Positions 1 through 8,288 of a stretch of 64,000 bases of DNA are shown here, piece after piece. The first letter of the stretch is position 1. The number at the start of each line of letters is the position of its first letter. Origin of the DNA: Bacteroidota bacterium (lineage in GTDB: Bacteria > Bacteroidota > Bacteroidia > J057 > JADKCL01); contig JADKCL010000003.1 in assembly GCA_016718825.1 (NCBI GenBank), positions 62,001-126,000 of the forward strand, written 5' to 3'. The position numbers and the translations under genes are program-made. The notes under the pieces were generated by a model that did no database searches, was not told the DNA's origin, and worked only from the letters and a program-made list of their open reading frames with translations.

Positions 1-114
1 AATCAGCTCCTGAAGCAATTTGGCGAGATGAAGAAGATGATGAAGACCATGAACAAACTCAGCGAAAAAGGCATGAGCATGAACAACATGCCCATGATGC
101 GCGGGAAGCGCTGA
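1..114 (+). CDS. ffh: Signal recognition particle GTPase Ffh, C-terminal end only
   Basis: The reading frame is open from base 1 to a TGA at 112-114 and gives 37 residues rich in Met and Lys (a repeated KKMMK/MNKL pattern, ending MPMMRGKR). This is the last part of the M domain of Ffh, the SRP54 GTPase that binds 4.5S RNA and hydrophobic signal sequences during co-translational targeting. The methionine-rich helix lines the signal-binding groove. The GTPase and NG domains lie outside the window. A strong hairpin terminator follows within 30 bases, so ffh ends its transcription unit here. The assignment rests on the Met/Lys-rich tail alone. Confidence 0.8.
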   Translation, partial: NQLLKQFGEMKKMMKTMNKLSEKGMSMNNMPMMRGKR

Positions 115-141
115 GGCGGGTGTGACTTCAAAACATATTGG

Positions 142-174
142 AAACGCGGCTTCGAAAGGGGCCGCGTTTTTCTT
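142..174 (+). terminator. Rho-independent terminator after ffh
   Basis: A perfect 9-bp stem (AAACGCGGC at 142-150 with GCCGCGTTT at 161-169) encloses a 10-base loop and runs into a T-rich tail, 28 bases after the ffh stop. Confidence 0.85.
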
Positions 175-254
175 TGATTTACAATGAAAAGGAACCCGAT
201 CCGTTTCTTAAAAACAGAGAAATAACACTACTTTAGGTTCTCAAAATCAAGATT

Positions 255-923
255 ATGCGCAAAACCTTCATCCTTTGTTGTCTCTTATTCCTTGGCGGAA
301 TCGCAGCGGCACAAAATACCGCAACCGACTTCAAATACGCATTGAAGCTCAGCAACCTGAGTTCCCTCACGATTTCAAGAATCCGTGACACGCAAGGGAA
401 TAATATTGGAGGGAGCTACTTGCGCTTGTTTCAGCCGATTCCTAGCTTTTCCTACAAGACGAAAAAAGGCAACTTCAATGAAATCGGATTGAACCACCTT
501 GCGCTCAATTCGAGTAGCAGGGCTACACCCCGGGCATCACTTTCCAATTTTGGCTTGTCGGTTTCGCTTTCCAAATATTGGGTATTCCTCAAAAGCAAGG
601 AAACCCAATGGGTTCCCATGCTCGGTGTTGGGCTCACTCCCTCCTATTCCTTCTCGCAACTCGATCCCAACAACAATGTCGCGAGGATCAAAGCCAGACA
701 GCAATTGGGAGTCGAATTGCTCCTTACGCCACGTATTACCTGGTTTTCCAAGAATCGGTTTTTCATGGATTTTGGGCTGCCGATCAGTTTGGCAAGCTTG
801 AACATGACCTCTGCGACTATTCAGCCATTAAACTCCACGACAAGTCGAGACCAAACGAGTTTCAATTTCCGTCTGTTTTCCCCTCGTGTGATGGGGCTCA
901 TCGGATTCGGCATCAAACTCTGA
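255..923 (+). CDS. Secreted, probably outer-membrane barrel-like hypothetical protein (paralogue 1)
   Basis: This 222-residue protein starts with a clear Sec signal peptide (MRKTFILCCLLFLGGIAAAQ, cleavage near residue 19). The rest alternates polar and hydrophobic residues, with short aromatic strands and a final GFGIKL, the pattern of a small outer-membrane beta-barrel. I do not recognise a named family. The next gene, at 1011-1712, has the same layout: the signal peptide is followed by an FKYALK/FEFRHL segment, then a KTKKGNFNEI/QTKRGDLCEV motif. The two are therefore tandem paralogues. Its last codons and 3' flank recur at 1798-1853. Function is unknown; secretion is inferred from the signal peptide, and barrel structure only from residue patterning. 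Confidence 0.7.
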   Translation: MRKTFILCCLLFLGGIAAAQNTATDFKYALKLSNLSSLTISRIRDTQGNNIGGSYLRLFQPIPSFSYKTKKGNFNEIGLNHLALNSSSRATPRASLSNFGLSVSLSKYWVFLKSKETQWVPMLGVGLTPSYSFSQLDPNNNVARIKARQQLGVELLLTPRITWFSKNRFFMDFGLPISLASLNMTSATIQPLNSTTSRDQTSFNFRLFSPRVMGLIGFGIKL

Positions 924-967
924 AACGCATTCCTGCCAAGACCATGCACCGATTTTGGGATGCTTGA
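912..967 (+). repeat. 56-bp direct repeat, copy 1
   Basis: The last four codons of the gene at 255-923 plus 44 bases of its 3' flank recur at 1798-1853 with a single G/A difference (TGA versus TAA stop). The copy brings the 3' flank with it, so a whole gene 3' end was duplicated. Confidence 0.9.
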
Positions 968-1010
968 GAAGCAATGATTTCTGTTTCTTTGTTCTCAAGA
1001 CTTCTCGCCC

Positions 1011-1712
1011 ATGAAAAAAAGCATATTGACCATCCTCATCGCCACCCTGGCAATTTCAATCTCAGCCCAAGCTCCACGTTTTGAATTTCGGCACCTTGTC
1101 AAAATAGGCAATGCCACTACTTGGGGACCACGTTCGATTTGGGTGAAAGATGCGCAAGGTATCGAAGTCGGGATTCATGATGCCTTGAAGGTCGATCTTC
1201 TACAAATTACGCCTACTTTTGGTTGGCAAACGAAACGTGGTGATCTCTGCGAAGTGGCGATCACCAATTGGGCGTTTCGGTTTCAGGAAACGATCGAAGT
1301 AGCAAGTCAGGGGCTTGTTTCGGGATCTGTTCGTATCACTGATTTGGGTGCGAAATTCAGCTACTTCACCCGCTTCTTGAAAAAGCAGGATCACCTTGTG
1401 TCGCTTTTGCTAGGTTTCGAGGTGATGCCTCGGTTTGATCGTTACCATTCCCGACCAGCGCTCTCAACGATTTTTCCTGAATTGAAACAGAACCTCTCCT
1501 TGGGAGCCAACATTGCGCCGCGGATCGCATTTTATCCAAACTCGAAGTTTTTTGCTGATATCACGGGGAGCGTTACACTTGCCGAATACCATGTTGCAAG
1601 CCTTATCTATTCCAGCAATGGTTCCATACCGGCACCCGGCCTTCATAACGACTGGCTGGGAATTTTGGAAGGAAATTTTGGACTTACTGCATCGGCGGGC
1701 ATCAAGTTTTGA
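1011..1712 (+). CDS. Secreted, probably outer-membrane barrel-like hypothetical protein (paralogue 2)
   Basis: A 233-residue protein with a signal peptide (MKKSILTILIATLAISISAQ, cleavage near residue 20). It is a diverged paralogue of the gene at 255-923: both have the K(T/R)KxGxxxE motif about 60-75 residues in, a hydrophobic-aromatic strand pattern and a C-terminal GIK(L/F). This is what small Bacteroidota outer-membrane proteins look like, but no family is recognised. It lies 87 bases after paralogue 1 on the same strand, with no terminator between them. A remnant of a third copy follows at 1747-1809. Function unknown. Confidence 0.7.
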   Translation: MKKSILTILIATLAISISAQAPRFEFRHLVKIGNATTWGPRSIWVKDAQGIEVGIHDALKVDLLQITPTFGWQTKRGDLCEVAITNWAFRFQETIEVASQGLVSGSVRITDLGAKFSYFTRFLKKQDHLVSLLLGFEVMPRFDRYHSRPALSTIFPELKQNLSLGANIAPRIAFYPNSKFFADITGSVTLAEYHVASLIYSSNGSIPAPGLHNDWLGILEGNFGLTASAGIKF

Positions 1713-1746
1713 TTATTTATTCAGGAATTAGCTGATAATCAAGCCA

Positions 1747-1809
1747 ATGTCAAAGACAGATCTTCCTGAACAGATTGGGTTCAGGTTTTTCCTCGGGATC
1801 AAACTCTAA
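1747..1809 (+). pseudogene. Remnant 3' end of a third paralogue
   Basis: A 20-codon frame beginning ATG at 1747 ends in GFRFFLGIKL and a TAA, resembling the GLIGFGIKL end of the gene at 255-923. From 1798 onward the DNA is identical to that gene's end and 3' flank except for one base. The body of the gene is missing. This is best read as the residue of a deleted or collapsed tandem copy. Confidence 0.6.
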
Positions 1810-1853
1810 AACGCATTCCTGCCAAGACCATGCACCGATTTTGGGATGCTTGA
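1798..1853 (+). repeat. 56-bp direct repeat, copy 2
   Basis: Matches 912-967 at 55 of 56 positions. It includes the remnant stop codon and 44 bases of 3' flank. Confidence 0.9.
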
Positions 1854-1918
1854 TTTGCAGAAATCGAACGTATTTTGATAAAAGGGCATTCGGTAATTCA
1901 ATTTCATAGATGATTTTC

Positions 1919-1960
1919 ATGGAAAGCGTCGCATTCTCAAGAAGTGCGGCGCTTTTCCAT
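1919..1960. terminator. Bidirectional terminator between convergent genes
   Basis: ATGGAAAGCGTCGCA and TGCGGCGCTTTTCCAT pair around a loop of about 11 bases, with A-rich and T-rich flanks on either side. It lies between the plus-strand paralogue block and the minus-strand gene ending at 1978, so it can serve both strands. Confidence 0.75.
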
Positions 1961-1977
1961 TGAATCCGACCGATTCC

Positions 1978-2745
1978 TTAAAACCCTTCAAAAATCCCCA
2001 AACCAAACAGGCTGAAGTCGTATTTGATTGGATCCATGGGATCAAACTTTCGAAGGGAATCCGTCAGTTCAAGTGCTGCCTTCCAGTCGTTTTGGGTTCG
2101 GGTGAGCAAGCCGAGTTTCCTGCCGACATTGCCGGTATGGACATCGAGCGGACAAATCAATTGATCCGGACGCATGTTGTTCCAAATACCGAAGTCCACG
2201 CCCGCACCGTCCTTGCGCACCATCCACCGCAGGTACATGTTGAGCCTTTTGGCACTTGAACCGGATGATGGATCGGCAATATGTTTGGCGGTGCGTTCTG
2301 TGAATCCTTTGGTGGCCAACATTGCGTTCCGGTAGCGAACGATTCCCTGCGCAGTATCCAACTGATTTGCATCGAGTTGCATCACATTTTCCAAACCACC
2401 TTCTTCCGAATAAATTCGTCGCAATCCCAATACCATACTTTGCAAATCGGGTCCTTGAAAAGTGCGGTAGACGAATTTTTCAAGTGCCTTCAGCTCTTTG
2501 GTCTTCGCCTGCATGACGAATTCAAATGGCGTATCGTCCAGCATTTCCATCATTTTCCCCGCCGCACGCACGATCAGATCACGGCGTCCCCAAGATATCG
2601 TTGCAGCAAGCAATCCTGCAATTTCGATGTCTTCCTTGCGGGAATAGCGATGTGGAATGCAAACGGGATCCGCCGAAATGAAATCCGGACGGTTGAATTG
2701 ATGGAGCTTTTCCTCGAGAAGCGATTTGATTTCCAAATCGATCAT
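1978..2745 (-). CDS. TIGR02757 (DUF2400) family protein
   Basis: A 255-residue protein whose start (MIDLEIKSLLEEKL), PHRYSRKEDIEIAGLLAATISWGRR-type segment around residues 30-54 and C-terminal KPFDPxDPxKYDFxLFGLGI-like end are those of the TIGR02757 family, widespread in Bacteroidota and of unknown biochemistry. The family has been compared with helix-hairpin-helix DNA glycosylase folds; the DVHTGNVGRKLGL segment near residue 205 and the GLGIFEGF tail fit that, but I cannot show activity. It begins 3 bases after the stop of the PrsW-like gene upstream, so the two are co-transcribed and perhaps translationally coupled. Confidence 0.85.
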   Translation of the reverse strand: MIDLEIKSLLEEKLHQFNRPDFISADPVCIPHRYSRKEDIEIAGLLAATISWGRRDLIVRAAGKMMEMLDDTPFEFVMQAKTKELKALEKFVYRTFQGPDLQSMVLGLRRIYSEEGGLENVMQLDANQLDTAQGIVRYRNAMLATKGFTERTAKHIADPSSGSSAKRLNMYLRWMVRKDGAGVDFGIWNNMRPDQLICPLDVHTGNVGRKLGLLTRTQNDWKAALELTDSLRKFDPMDPIKYDFSLFGLGIFEGF

Positions 2746-2748
2746 TGC

Positions 2749-3447
2749 CTATTGCCCCGCCTTTCTAAATGGCGAATTTTTCTGATGGGACTGAATGGCT
2801 TTGAAAGAAAGAATCAGCGCCGCCAACAGCACCACAAATGAGAAGATTCCGAAAGCAGCACCGTCAAACATCAGGAAGAAGTCATAGAGACCATGCGCGA
2901 GCACTGCAAGGAAAAGCCCCAAGGCCATCAAGCCAACACGTTTTCCGCCGCTGGCATTGAATTTTGCCAAACCGACGAAATACCCCATCAGGTGTGCAAA
3001 AACAGCATGGGCCGGCACGGCGGTAAACATTCGGAGAATGCCAACACCGAGTCCGCCACCTTGTACATACAAGACATTCTCGATCGCGGCAAATCCCATC
3101 GATATTGCAAGTGCATACATGATACCATCGTACGGCTCATTGAAAGCCTTTCTTGGATAAGCATACAGCCTCAATACCAAGAACTTAAATCCTTCTTCCG
3201 AAAATGCGACAACAACAAAAGCCAGCAAGACAGTGGGAAGAAAAGGATTGTTCTCCTCCTGAATGTTGAAGGCCTTTTGCATCCCGAGTTCGGCGAACAC
3301 CACCGGCAAAGCGATGACGATCCCGAAAACGAAACACAAAATCAGAATCCCCAAAGGCTCCCGCTCGAAGCGATCGAGCATAAAAACCATCGTGAAAATG
3401 ATGATGACCGGGGCGAGTGCAATCGAACCAAGCAGGAGCCAATCCAT
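2749..3447 (-). CDS. PrsW family intramembrane metalloprotease
   Basis: A 232-residue polytopic membrane protein with about seven hydrophobic segments. The PrsW hallmarks appear in order: a DRFEREP motif after the first helix (residues about 25-31), a conserved EEGFK in a membrane segment (about 84-88), EPYDGIMY, AAIENVLY, and a PAHAVFAH segment (about 143-150). The two Glu and the His are the predicted zinc and catalytic residues of the PrsW/CAAX-like protease superfamily, which cleaves membrane proteins such as anti-sigma factors. The substrate here is unknown. The stop of the upstream PLP enzyme is 4 bases before its start and TIGR02757 follows 3 bases after, so the three form a tight minus-strand operon. 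Confidence 0.85.
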   Translation of the reverse strand: MDWLLLGSIALAPVIIIFTMVFMLDRFEREPLGILILCFVFGIVIALPVVFAELGMQKAFNIQEENNPFLPTVLLAFVVVAFSEEGFKFLVLRLYAYPRKAFNEPYDGIMYALAISMGFAAIENVLYVQGGGLGVGILRMFTAVPAHAVFAHLMGYFVGLAKFNASGGKRVGLMALGLFLAVLAHGLYDFFLMFDGAAFGIFSFVVLLAALILSFKAIQSHQKNSPFRKAGQ

Positions 3448-3450
3448 GTC

Positions 3451-4590
3451 TTAGCCGATGGCCTGTTGAAGGTCTTCAATCAGGTCTTCGACGTTTTCAA
3501 TGCCGACCGAGAGGCGAATGAGCGAGTCCTTGAGACCAGCCTTTTCCCGTTCTTCCTTCGGAATGCTTGCATGGGTCATCGTGGCTGGGTGTCCACAAAG
3601 GGATTCGACACCGCCGAGGCTTTCGGCCAAGGAAAACAATGAAAACGAGGACAATACGCGCTTTGCTTCGTCGATATCATCGCCTTTCAGTGTAAAAGAG
3701 ATCATTCCTCCGAAGTCCCGCATTTGCTTCTTGGCGACCTCGTGACCCGGATGGGAGGCCAAACCCGGATAGTACACACGCTCGACTTTGGGATGCGCTT
3801 CGAGCCACGCAGCAACCGCGCGCCCGTTTTCGCAATGCTGACGCATGCGCAGGTGCAAGGTTTTTACGCCGCGCAGCACCAAAAAGCAGTCCATCGGTCC
3901 GGGAACAGCCCCGCAGGCATTTTGAATGAAAGCCAAACGGGCATGCAGATCGGCATCGTTCACCACCAAGCACCCCATGACCACGTCAGAGTGACCGCCC
4001 AGGTATTTGGTGATCGAGTGCAAGACGATGTCCGCGCCCAAATCCAGCGGATTTTGCAGATAAGGCGAGGCAAATGTATTGTCTACGACGGTCAACGCAC
4101 CGCATTCCTTGGCGATCGCGGTCATGGCGGCGATGTCCACGATGTTCATCGTCGGATTGGTGGGCGTCTCGACCCAAAGCATCTTTGTTTTCGGGGTAAT
4201 TGCAGCCTTGACAGCAGCGATGTCTGCCATGTTCACGAAGGTGAATTTGATGCCGAGCGGCTGGAAAATCTTGGTGAAAAGGCGGTAGCTGCCGCCGTAA
4301 AGGTCATTGGTGGAGACGACTTCGTCACCTGGTTGCAGCAATTTGATCGCAGCATCCTCGGCAGCCATTCCCGAGGAAAAACAAAGCCCGAATTGGCCAT
4401 TTTCCAATGCAGCCAAAGCCTTCTGAAGGGCTGTGCGCGTCGGATTGTGGGTGCGGGAATACTCGTAACCCTTGTGGTCGCCCGGGGCGGCTTGCACGTA
4501 AGTGCTTGTCTGATAGATCGGCGTCATGATCGCGCCAGTCGTTGGATCGGGTTCGACACCCGCATGAACAGCCTTTGTCCCAAATTTCAT
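3451..4590 (-). CDS. Cys/Met metabolism PLP-dependent enzyme (cystathionine gamma-synthase or gamma-lyase)
   Basis: Of several in-frame starts I chose the ATG at 4590, because an AGGAG lies about 10 bases upstream and MKFGTKAVHAG is the usual N-terminus of the family; a longer frame to 4629 adds 13 unlikely residues. The 379-residue product has the family landmarks: YSRTHNPTR (about 44-52), the FSSGMAA turn that holds the PLP phosphate, VVDNTF, and HSITKYLGGHSD with Lys195 as the PLP Schiff-base lysine. It handles cystathionine in transsulfuration, but sequence alone does not separate gamma-synthase (metB) from gamma-lyase or a homocysteine/methionine lyase. No methionine genes are adjacent, which leaves the direction open. 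It is first in an operon with PrsW and TIGR02757. Confidence 0.85.
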   Translation of the reverse strand: MKFGTKAVHAGVEPDPTTGAIMTPIYQTSTYVQAAPGDHKGYEYSRTHNPTRTALQKALAALENGQFGLCFSSGMAAEDAAIKLLQPGDEVVSTNDLYGGSYRLFTKIFQPLGIKFTFVNMADIAAVKAAITPKTKMLWVETPTNPTMNIVDIAAMTAIAKECGALTVVDNTFASPYLQNPLDLGADIVLHSITKYLGGHSDVVMGCLVVNDADLHARLAFIQNACGAVPGPMDCFLVLRGVKTLHLRMRQHCENGRAVAAWLEAHPKVERVYYPGLASHPGHEVAKKQMRDFGGMISFTLKGDDIDEAKRVLSSFSLFSLAESLGGVESLCGHPATMTHASIPKEEREKAGLKDSLIRLSVGIENVEDLIEDLQQAIG

Positions 4591-4678
4591 ATTTCTTCGC
4601 TCCTGAATTTTTCCTGTAACTTTATCCAAAATCCGGGGTAAAATACGAAATCATCTCTAATCCTAAAGGAATTCATCA

Positions 4679-5566
4679 ATGGCGAAGCTCAACTCCACAG
4701 AACAAAAACTCCTCAAAGAAATCGAAGAATGGAAAGAAACCGGTCCCGGATTTCTGAATAGTGCCACCCATGTGGTCACAAAGCCGCTTTTGTGGGCTGC
4801 AGGAAAGCTGATTCCTGAAGACATCCAAGACAAACTGGGCGGTGTCGGTGAAAAGATTGCTGAAAAACTTCAAGATGCTTCCCAATGGACCGTGCGGGAA
4901 GAGGAGGTTTTGAAGGCGACCAAGGAATTCGAAATTGACAGCGCGACCATTCTGGAGCTTCAGAATGCATCGGTTTTTGACCTGAACCACGTCGCCGAAG
5001 AGTTTGTCAAGTTCAATACAAGGCTTGCCGCAGCAGAAGGTTTCGGTACAGGCCTGCTCGGCTGGGCGGGTTTGCTCGCGGATTTGCCTGCCTTGTTTGT
5101 GCTGAACTTCCGAATGTTGTACCAAATTTCGTTGAGCTTCGGTTACAAAGTTGAACCCTCCTCCGATGAAGGCGAAGAACCATTTGAGGTCGGCTATATG
5201 CTACGGATTTTCAAGATTGCCACGGCTGCAAGTACCGAAGCCAAAGAAGCCGCGATTGCCGAATTGAAGGAATTTGAGGAGGATCATCCCGATGGGATTT
5301 CCCGGATTGGATCCGACTTTACACGCAAGCAGCTTGGCAAGACGGCCGCGATCAATGTTTCGCGGATCATCATCAACCAAATTGTCAAGGAAACTTTGGC
5401 ACGCAAGGCGATCACCTCGATTCCCGGCATCGGGGCGATTTTGACGGCGGGATTCAACTACTATTATGTGCAGGACGTTGGCCGCACCGCGATCATGATC
5501 TACCAAGAGCGCTTTTTGCTGGACAAAAAGGGCCGGAAGAAGATCGTGACGATTGATGTGGAGTGA
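4679..5566 (+). CDS. EcsC family protein
   Basis: A 295-residue protein matching the EcsC family in layout: a charged amphipathic N-terminus, an ATHVVTKPLLW segment, a central Gly/Ala-rich hydrophobic stretch (AAAEGFGTGLLGWAGLLADLPALFVLNFRMLYQIS, quoted in part) that may dip into the membrane, and a second hydrophobic stretch near the end (SIPGIGAILTAGFNYYYV). EcsC-type proteins are peripheral or integral membrane proteins; in Bacillus EcsC is encoded with the ABC exporter EcsAB. No ABC transporter is adjacent, so the role is unknown. It diverges from the PLP enzyme at 4590 across an 88-base intergenic region, and two small genes follow it. Confidence 0.8.
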   Translation: MAKLNSTEQKLLKEIEEWKETGPGFLNSATHVVTKPLLWAAGKLIPEDIQDKLGGVGEKIAEKLQDASQWTVREEEVLKATKEFEIDSATILELQNASVFDLNHVAEEFVKFNTRLAAAEGFGTGLLGWAGLLADLPALFVLNFRMLYQISLSFGYKVEPSSDEGEEPFEVGYMLRIFKIATAASTEAKEAAIAELKEFEEDHPDGISRIGSDFTRKQLGKTAAINVSRIIINQIVKETLARKAITSIPGIGAILTAGFNYYYVQDVGRTAIMIYQERFLLDKKGRKKIVTIDVE

Positions 5567-5639
5567 GGGGTGGACAGTGCCCCTCCTCTTGTGTGATCAA
5601 GTGAATTTCAAATTTCGTCGAATCGGACTATTTTTGAGT

Positions 5640-5879
5640 ATGAGAACCAAATTGCAAAACGAGTTTGATTACTTTGTTGCCCACCAAGACGAACTTGTCA
5701 AGCTCTATCGTGGGAAACAAATCGTGATCAAGGGAGCCCAAGTGATAGGTGCCTACGATACACTTTACGATGCCTATCACGAAACCGCCAAGACACACAA
5801 GCCGGGAACCTTTGCGATCCAGTTGTGCGAGGAAGGCGAAGAATGCTATACGGCTACGATTTTGCGTGCTGTCTTTTGA
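5640..5879 (+). CDS. Small DUF5678-like protein
   Basis: A 79-residue protein starting at the ATG at 5640, where codon use turns protein-like; a longer frame to 5553 overlaps the preceding gene and is unlikely. It reads as one small alpha/beta domain: an N-terminal helix (FDYFVAHQDELVKLYRGK), then VIKGAQVIGAYDTLYDAYHE and a closing strand (CYTATILRAVF). This resembles the DUF5678-type domain often encoded just before small retroviral-type aspartyl proteases, which is exactly the context here: the protease gene starts 7 bases downstream. The pair looks like a two-gene cassette of unknown purpose. The family name is a recollection of pattern, not a search result. Confidence 0.65.
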   Translation: MRTKLQNEFDYFVAHQDELVKLYRGKQIVIKGAQVIGAYDTLYDAYHETAKTHKPGTFAIQLCEEGEECYTATILRAVF

Positions 5880-5886
5880 TCATCAA

Positions 5887-6366
5887 ATGTTAACCAAATA
5901 CAGCGCATTCACAATCCGTTACCGGCGTATAACGGCAATTTTAGATTGTTATGTCCAATTGAGGGCCATCGATGATAATTCAAAACAAAAGGTTCTTGCA
6001 TTTTTTGATACAGGGGCGATGATTTCAGCAATCGCCAGAGATTGCGCGCAGCTATTGCAGGCCGAAGAAGTAGGTTCCATTCGAATGCGCGGCTTTACGG
6101 GAATCGAGTTGGTTCCGCAGTATATCGTCGACGTAGAGCTGCCCAATGAAATGGAAATCCAAACCTTGATTGTTGCTGAAAGTAAATCACTGGGAGAAAA
6201 CTCAAAAGGTGAACCTTACGGATTCTTGATCGGTATGGACATCCTAAAATTCGGGGACTTGGCGCTCAACCATGCGGATGGCTACGCGAGCCTGAGTTTC
6301 AGAATCCCGAGCCTCGCGCATGTCGACTATGTGGAGGAGTATCACAGCGATTTCCCACCTGAATAG
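5887..6366 (+). CDS. Retropepsin-like aspartyl protease family protein
   Basis: A 159-residue protein starting at the ATG at 5887. The active-site signature FFDTGAMIS places the catalytic Asp at residue 41. It is followed by the expected GFTG flap-like segment and FLIGMDILKFGDL near residues 113-126, the conserved hydrophobic-GxD motif of single-lobed retropepsin folds. Such proteins act as dimers. No transmembrane helix is visible, so it is probably cytoplasmic. It follows the DUF5678-like gene by 7 bases and ends just before a strong bidirectional terminator. Substrates are unknown. A non-proteolytic relative is possible but the DTG is intact. Confidence 0.75.
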   Translation: MLTKYSAFTIRYRRITAILDCYVQLRAIDDNSKQKVLAFFDTGAMISAIARDCAQLLQAEEVGSIRMRGFTGIELVPQYIVDVELPNEMEIQTLIVAESKSLGENSKGEPYGFLIGMDILKFGDLALNHADGYASLSFRIPSLAHVDYVEEYHSDFPPE

Positions 6367-6384
6367 AATGGACAGCTTCTCACG

Positions 6385-6420
6385 AAAAAAGGCAACACCC
6401 TTCAGTGTTGCCTTTTTTTA
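6385..6420. terminator. Bidirectional terminator between the protease gene and dnaA
   Basis: A 14-bp perfect stem (AAAAAAGGCAACAC with GTGTTGCCTTTTTT) with a 6-base loop. It has A-tracts on one side and T-tracts on the other and lies between convergent genes. Confidence 0.9.
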
Positions 6421-6454
6421 TACTCTTTTCCGGTGGTCGGATAAAAGCTCCTGA

Positions 6455-7892
6455 TCAAGTCAGGCTCATGGAAATCTTTTTCTTGATGTCGTCAATGTTC
6501 TTGCGGAACTCCTTGTCAATGGAGATCAAGTCATTGACGGTTTGAACAGCGTGAATCACCGTGGAGTGGTCGCGGCCGCCGAAGTGCATGCCGATCGTCT
6601 TGAGCGACGCTTTGGTAAGCTCCTTGGCAAAAAACATCGAAATCTGGCGTGCTTGCACGATTTCCCGTTTACGGGTTTTGGCGCGCAGCAAGTCTTGATC
6701 CACGGTCAGGTGCTCACAAACGAGCTTCTGAATGGCGTCGATCGAAATTTCGCGGCTGACGTTCTTGATGAAGTTCTTCAGCATCTGCTTGGCCAAGTCG
6801 AGGTCTACCTCGCGCTTGTTCAAGGAGCTTTGTGCAAGCAAGCTGATCAACGCGCCTTCCAACTCACGCACGTTGCTCGTGATGTTGTGGGCGATATACT
6901 CGATCACGTCCCCGGGCAACTCAATGCCGTCTTTGTACATCTTGTTTTTCAAGATGGCCACACGGGTGTGGTAATCTGGCAATTGAAGATCAGCGCTCAA
7001 GCCCCACTTGAAGCGGGACAGGAGGCGTTCTTCCATTCCTTTCAGGTCTTTGGGTGGGCAGTCGCTTGTAAGAACGATCTGCTTGCCTGCCTGATGAAGG
7101 TGGTTGAAGACGTGGAAGAAATGGTCTTGCGTCTTTTCCTTGCCGGAGAAAAATTGAATATCGTCTACGATCAAGACGTCGATCAGCTGATAGAAGCTGA
7201 TAAAGTCATTGACGGTATTGTTCTTGATTGCCTCGACAAACTGGTTGCAAAACTTCTCCAGAGGAGACGTAAAGCACGATTTTGTTGGGGTATTGGGACT
7301 TGACCTCGTTGCCGATGGCTTGGGCGAGGTGGGTTTTCCCGAGACCGACACCGCCGTAAAGCAAGAGCGGGTTGAAGGCAGTTTGACCCGGCTTGGTGGC
7401 GACGGCGTAGCCGGCAGCGCGTGCAAGGCGGTTGCAATCTCCTTCGAGGAAGTTCTCGAACGTGTAATTTGCATTAAGCTGGGAATCAATGTTAATTTTT
7501 TTGATTCCCGGAATAACGAAGGGGTTGGGTACAGACTTGCCGATGTTGATCGGCATGTTGACCGCCGGGTTGCGGGTGTTTACCTCCCGCGACGAAGTGG
7601 GGATGTTGATGGAGTACTTGCGCCCTTCATCAAGGTTGTTTTCCACGATAATCGAGTATTCCAGACGGCCATCCGGGCCGAGGAAATGCTTGATTGTCTT
7701 GCGCAACAGTGAAACATAGTGCTCTTCAAGCCATTCGTAGAAGAATTGGCTTGGCACCTGTATCGTCAACACTTTATCATCCAGCTTCAACGATTCGATT
7801 GGTTCAAACCAAGTCTTGAAACTCTGCTGATTAATGTTGTCCCGGATCACTTCCAGGCACCTTTCCCAAATATCCTTGTGGTCCAAATTCAT
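6455..7892 (-). CDS. dnaA: Chromosomal replication initiator DnaA, frame interrupted by one base
   Basis: DnaA binds DnaA boxes at oriC and melts the origin. The first part (start ATG 7892, MNLDHKDIWERCLE) carries domain I, a linker and the AAA+ domain with Walker A GGVGLGKTHL. After YVSS the frame breaks and the rest continues in another frame: EKF.NQFVEAIKNN, Walker B VLIVDDIQFF, sensor motifs, and the DnaA signature FGGRDHSTVIHA in the C-terminal DNA-binding domain. One surplus C in the CC at 7258-7259 (plus strand) explains the break; with it removed the protein is 478 residues, normal for the phylum. A disrupted dnaA should be lethal, so I read this as sequence error. A longer frame to 7949 gives 19 extra unsupported residues. 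A DnaA-box region lies directly upstream. Confidence 0.9.
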
Positions 7893-8195
7893 TGAAATTC
7901 CGTAGGTCTGATTAAAACCAATCAGTTGATAAAGACTAGCACTCAGCAAGCGCCAGCGGTGACATTAATTCCATTCCTTAAAGCTCCAAAGTTGTTGAAA
8001 TATTTCCACAAAAAAAACTTGTACAACAACAATTTTTAGCTTCTGAAGATTCCTTTTCAAGGCGAATCAAACGTTTCACCTTCTCAAGATAATTCGGCAT
8101 AAAACACTCATTTACAGACGATTAATACTTTCTGGAATTTCTAAACGTTCCCAGAAAACGCTGACAATGAATGCCGTCATTGTTCACATACAGAA

Positions 8196-8204
8196 TGTGG
8201 ATAA
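8196..8204 (-). promoter_or_regulatory. DnaA box (perfect)
   Basis: TGTGGATAA on the plus strand is the exact reverse complement of the DnaA-box consensus TTATCCACA. It lies about 300 bases upstream of the dnaA start. Confidence 0.65.
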
Positions 8205-8243
8205 CCGCGCTTGCAAGTCCTGCCCAAATGCCAAGTTGAAGGG

Positions 8244-8252
8244 TTTTCCACA
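8244..8252 (+). promoter_or_regulatory. DnaA box (one mismatch)
   Basis: TTTTCCACA differs from TTATCCACA at one position and lies 40 bases from the perfect box, in opposite orientation. Confidence 0.5.
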
Positions 8253-8288
8253 GGTTCATTTTGAGCAGGTTAGAAAGCTTGACTTCTA

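Larger units (their letters stand above)
7893..8288. other. Non-coding region upstream of dnaA, candidate oriC
   Basis: No gene is visible in these 396 bases. They are AT-rich relative to the neighbouring genes and hold one perfect DnaA box (8196-8204), one near-perfect box (8244-8252) and weaker matches near 8005-8013 and 8180-8188. An imperfect inverted repeat (TTTCTGG / CCCAGAAA, about 8130-8158) sits in the middle. Position next to dnaA and box content suggest an origin; GC skew and a clear unwinding element were not demonstrated. Confidence 0.45.
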
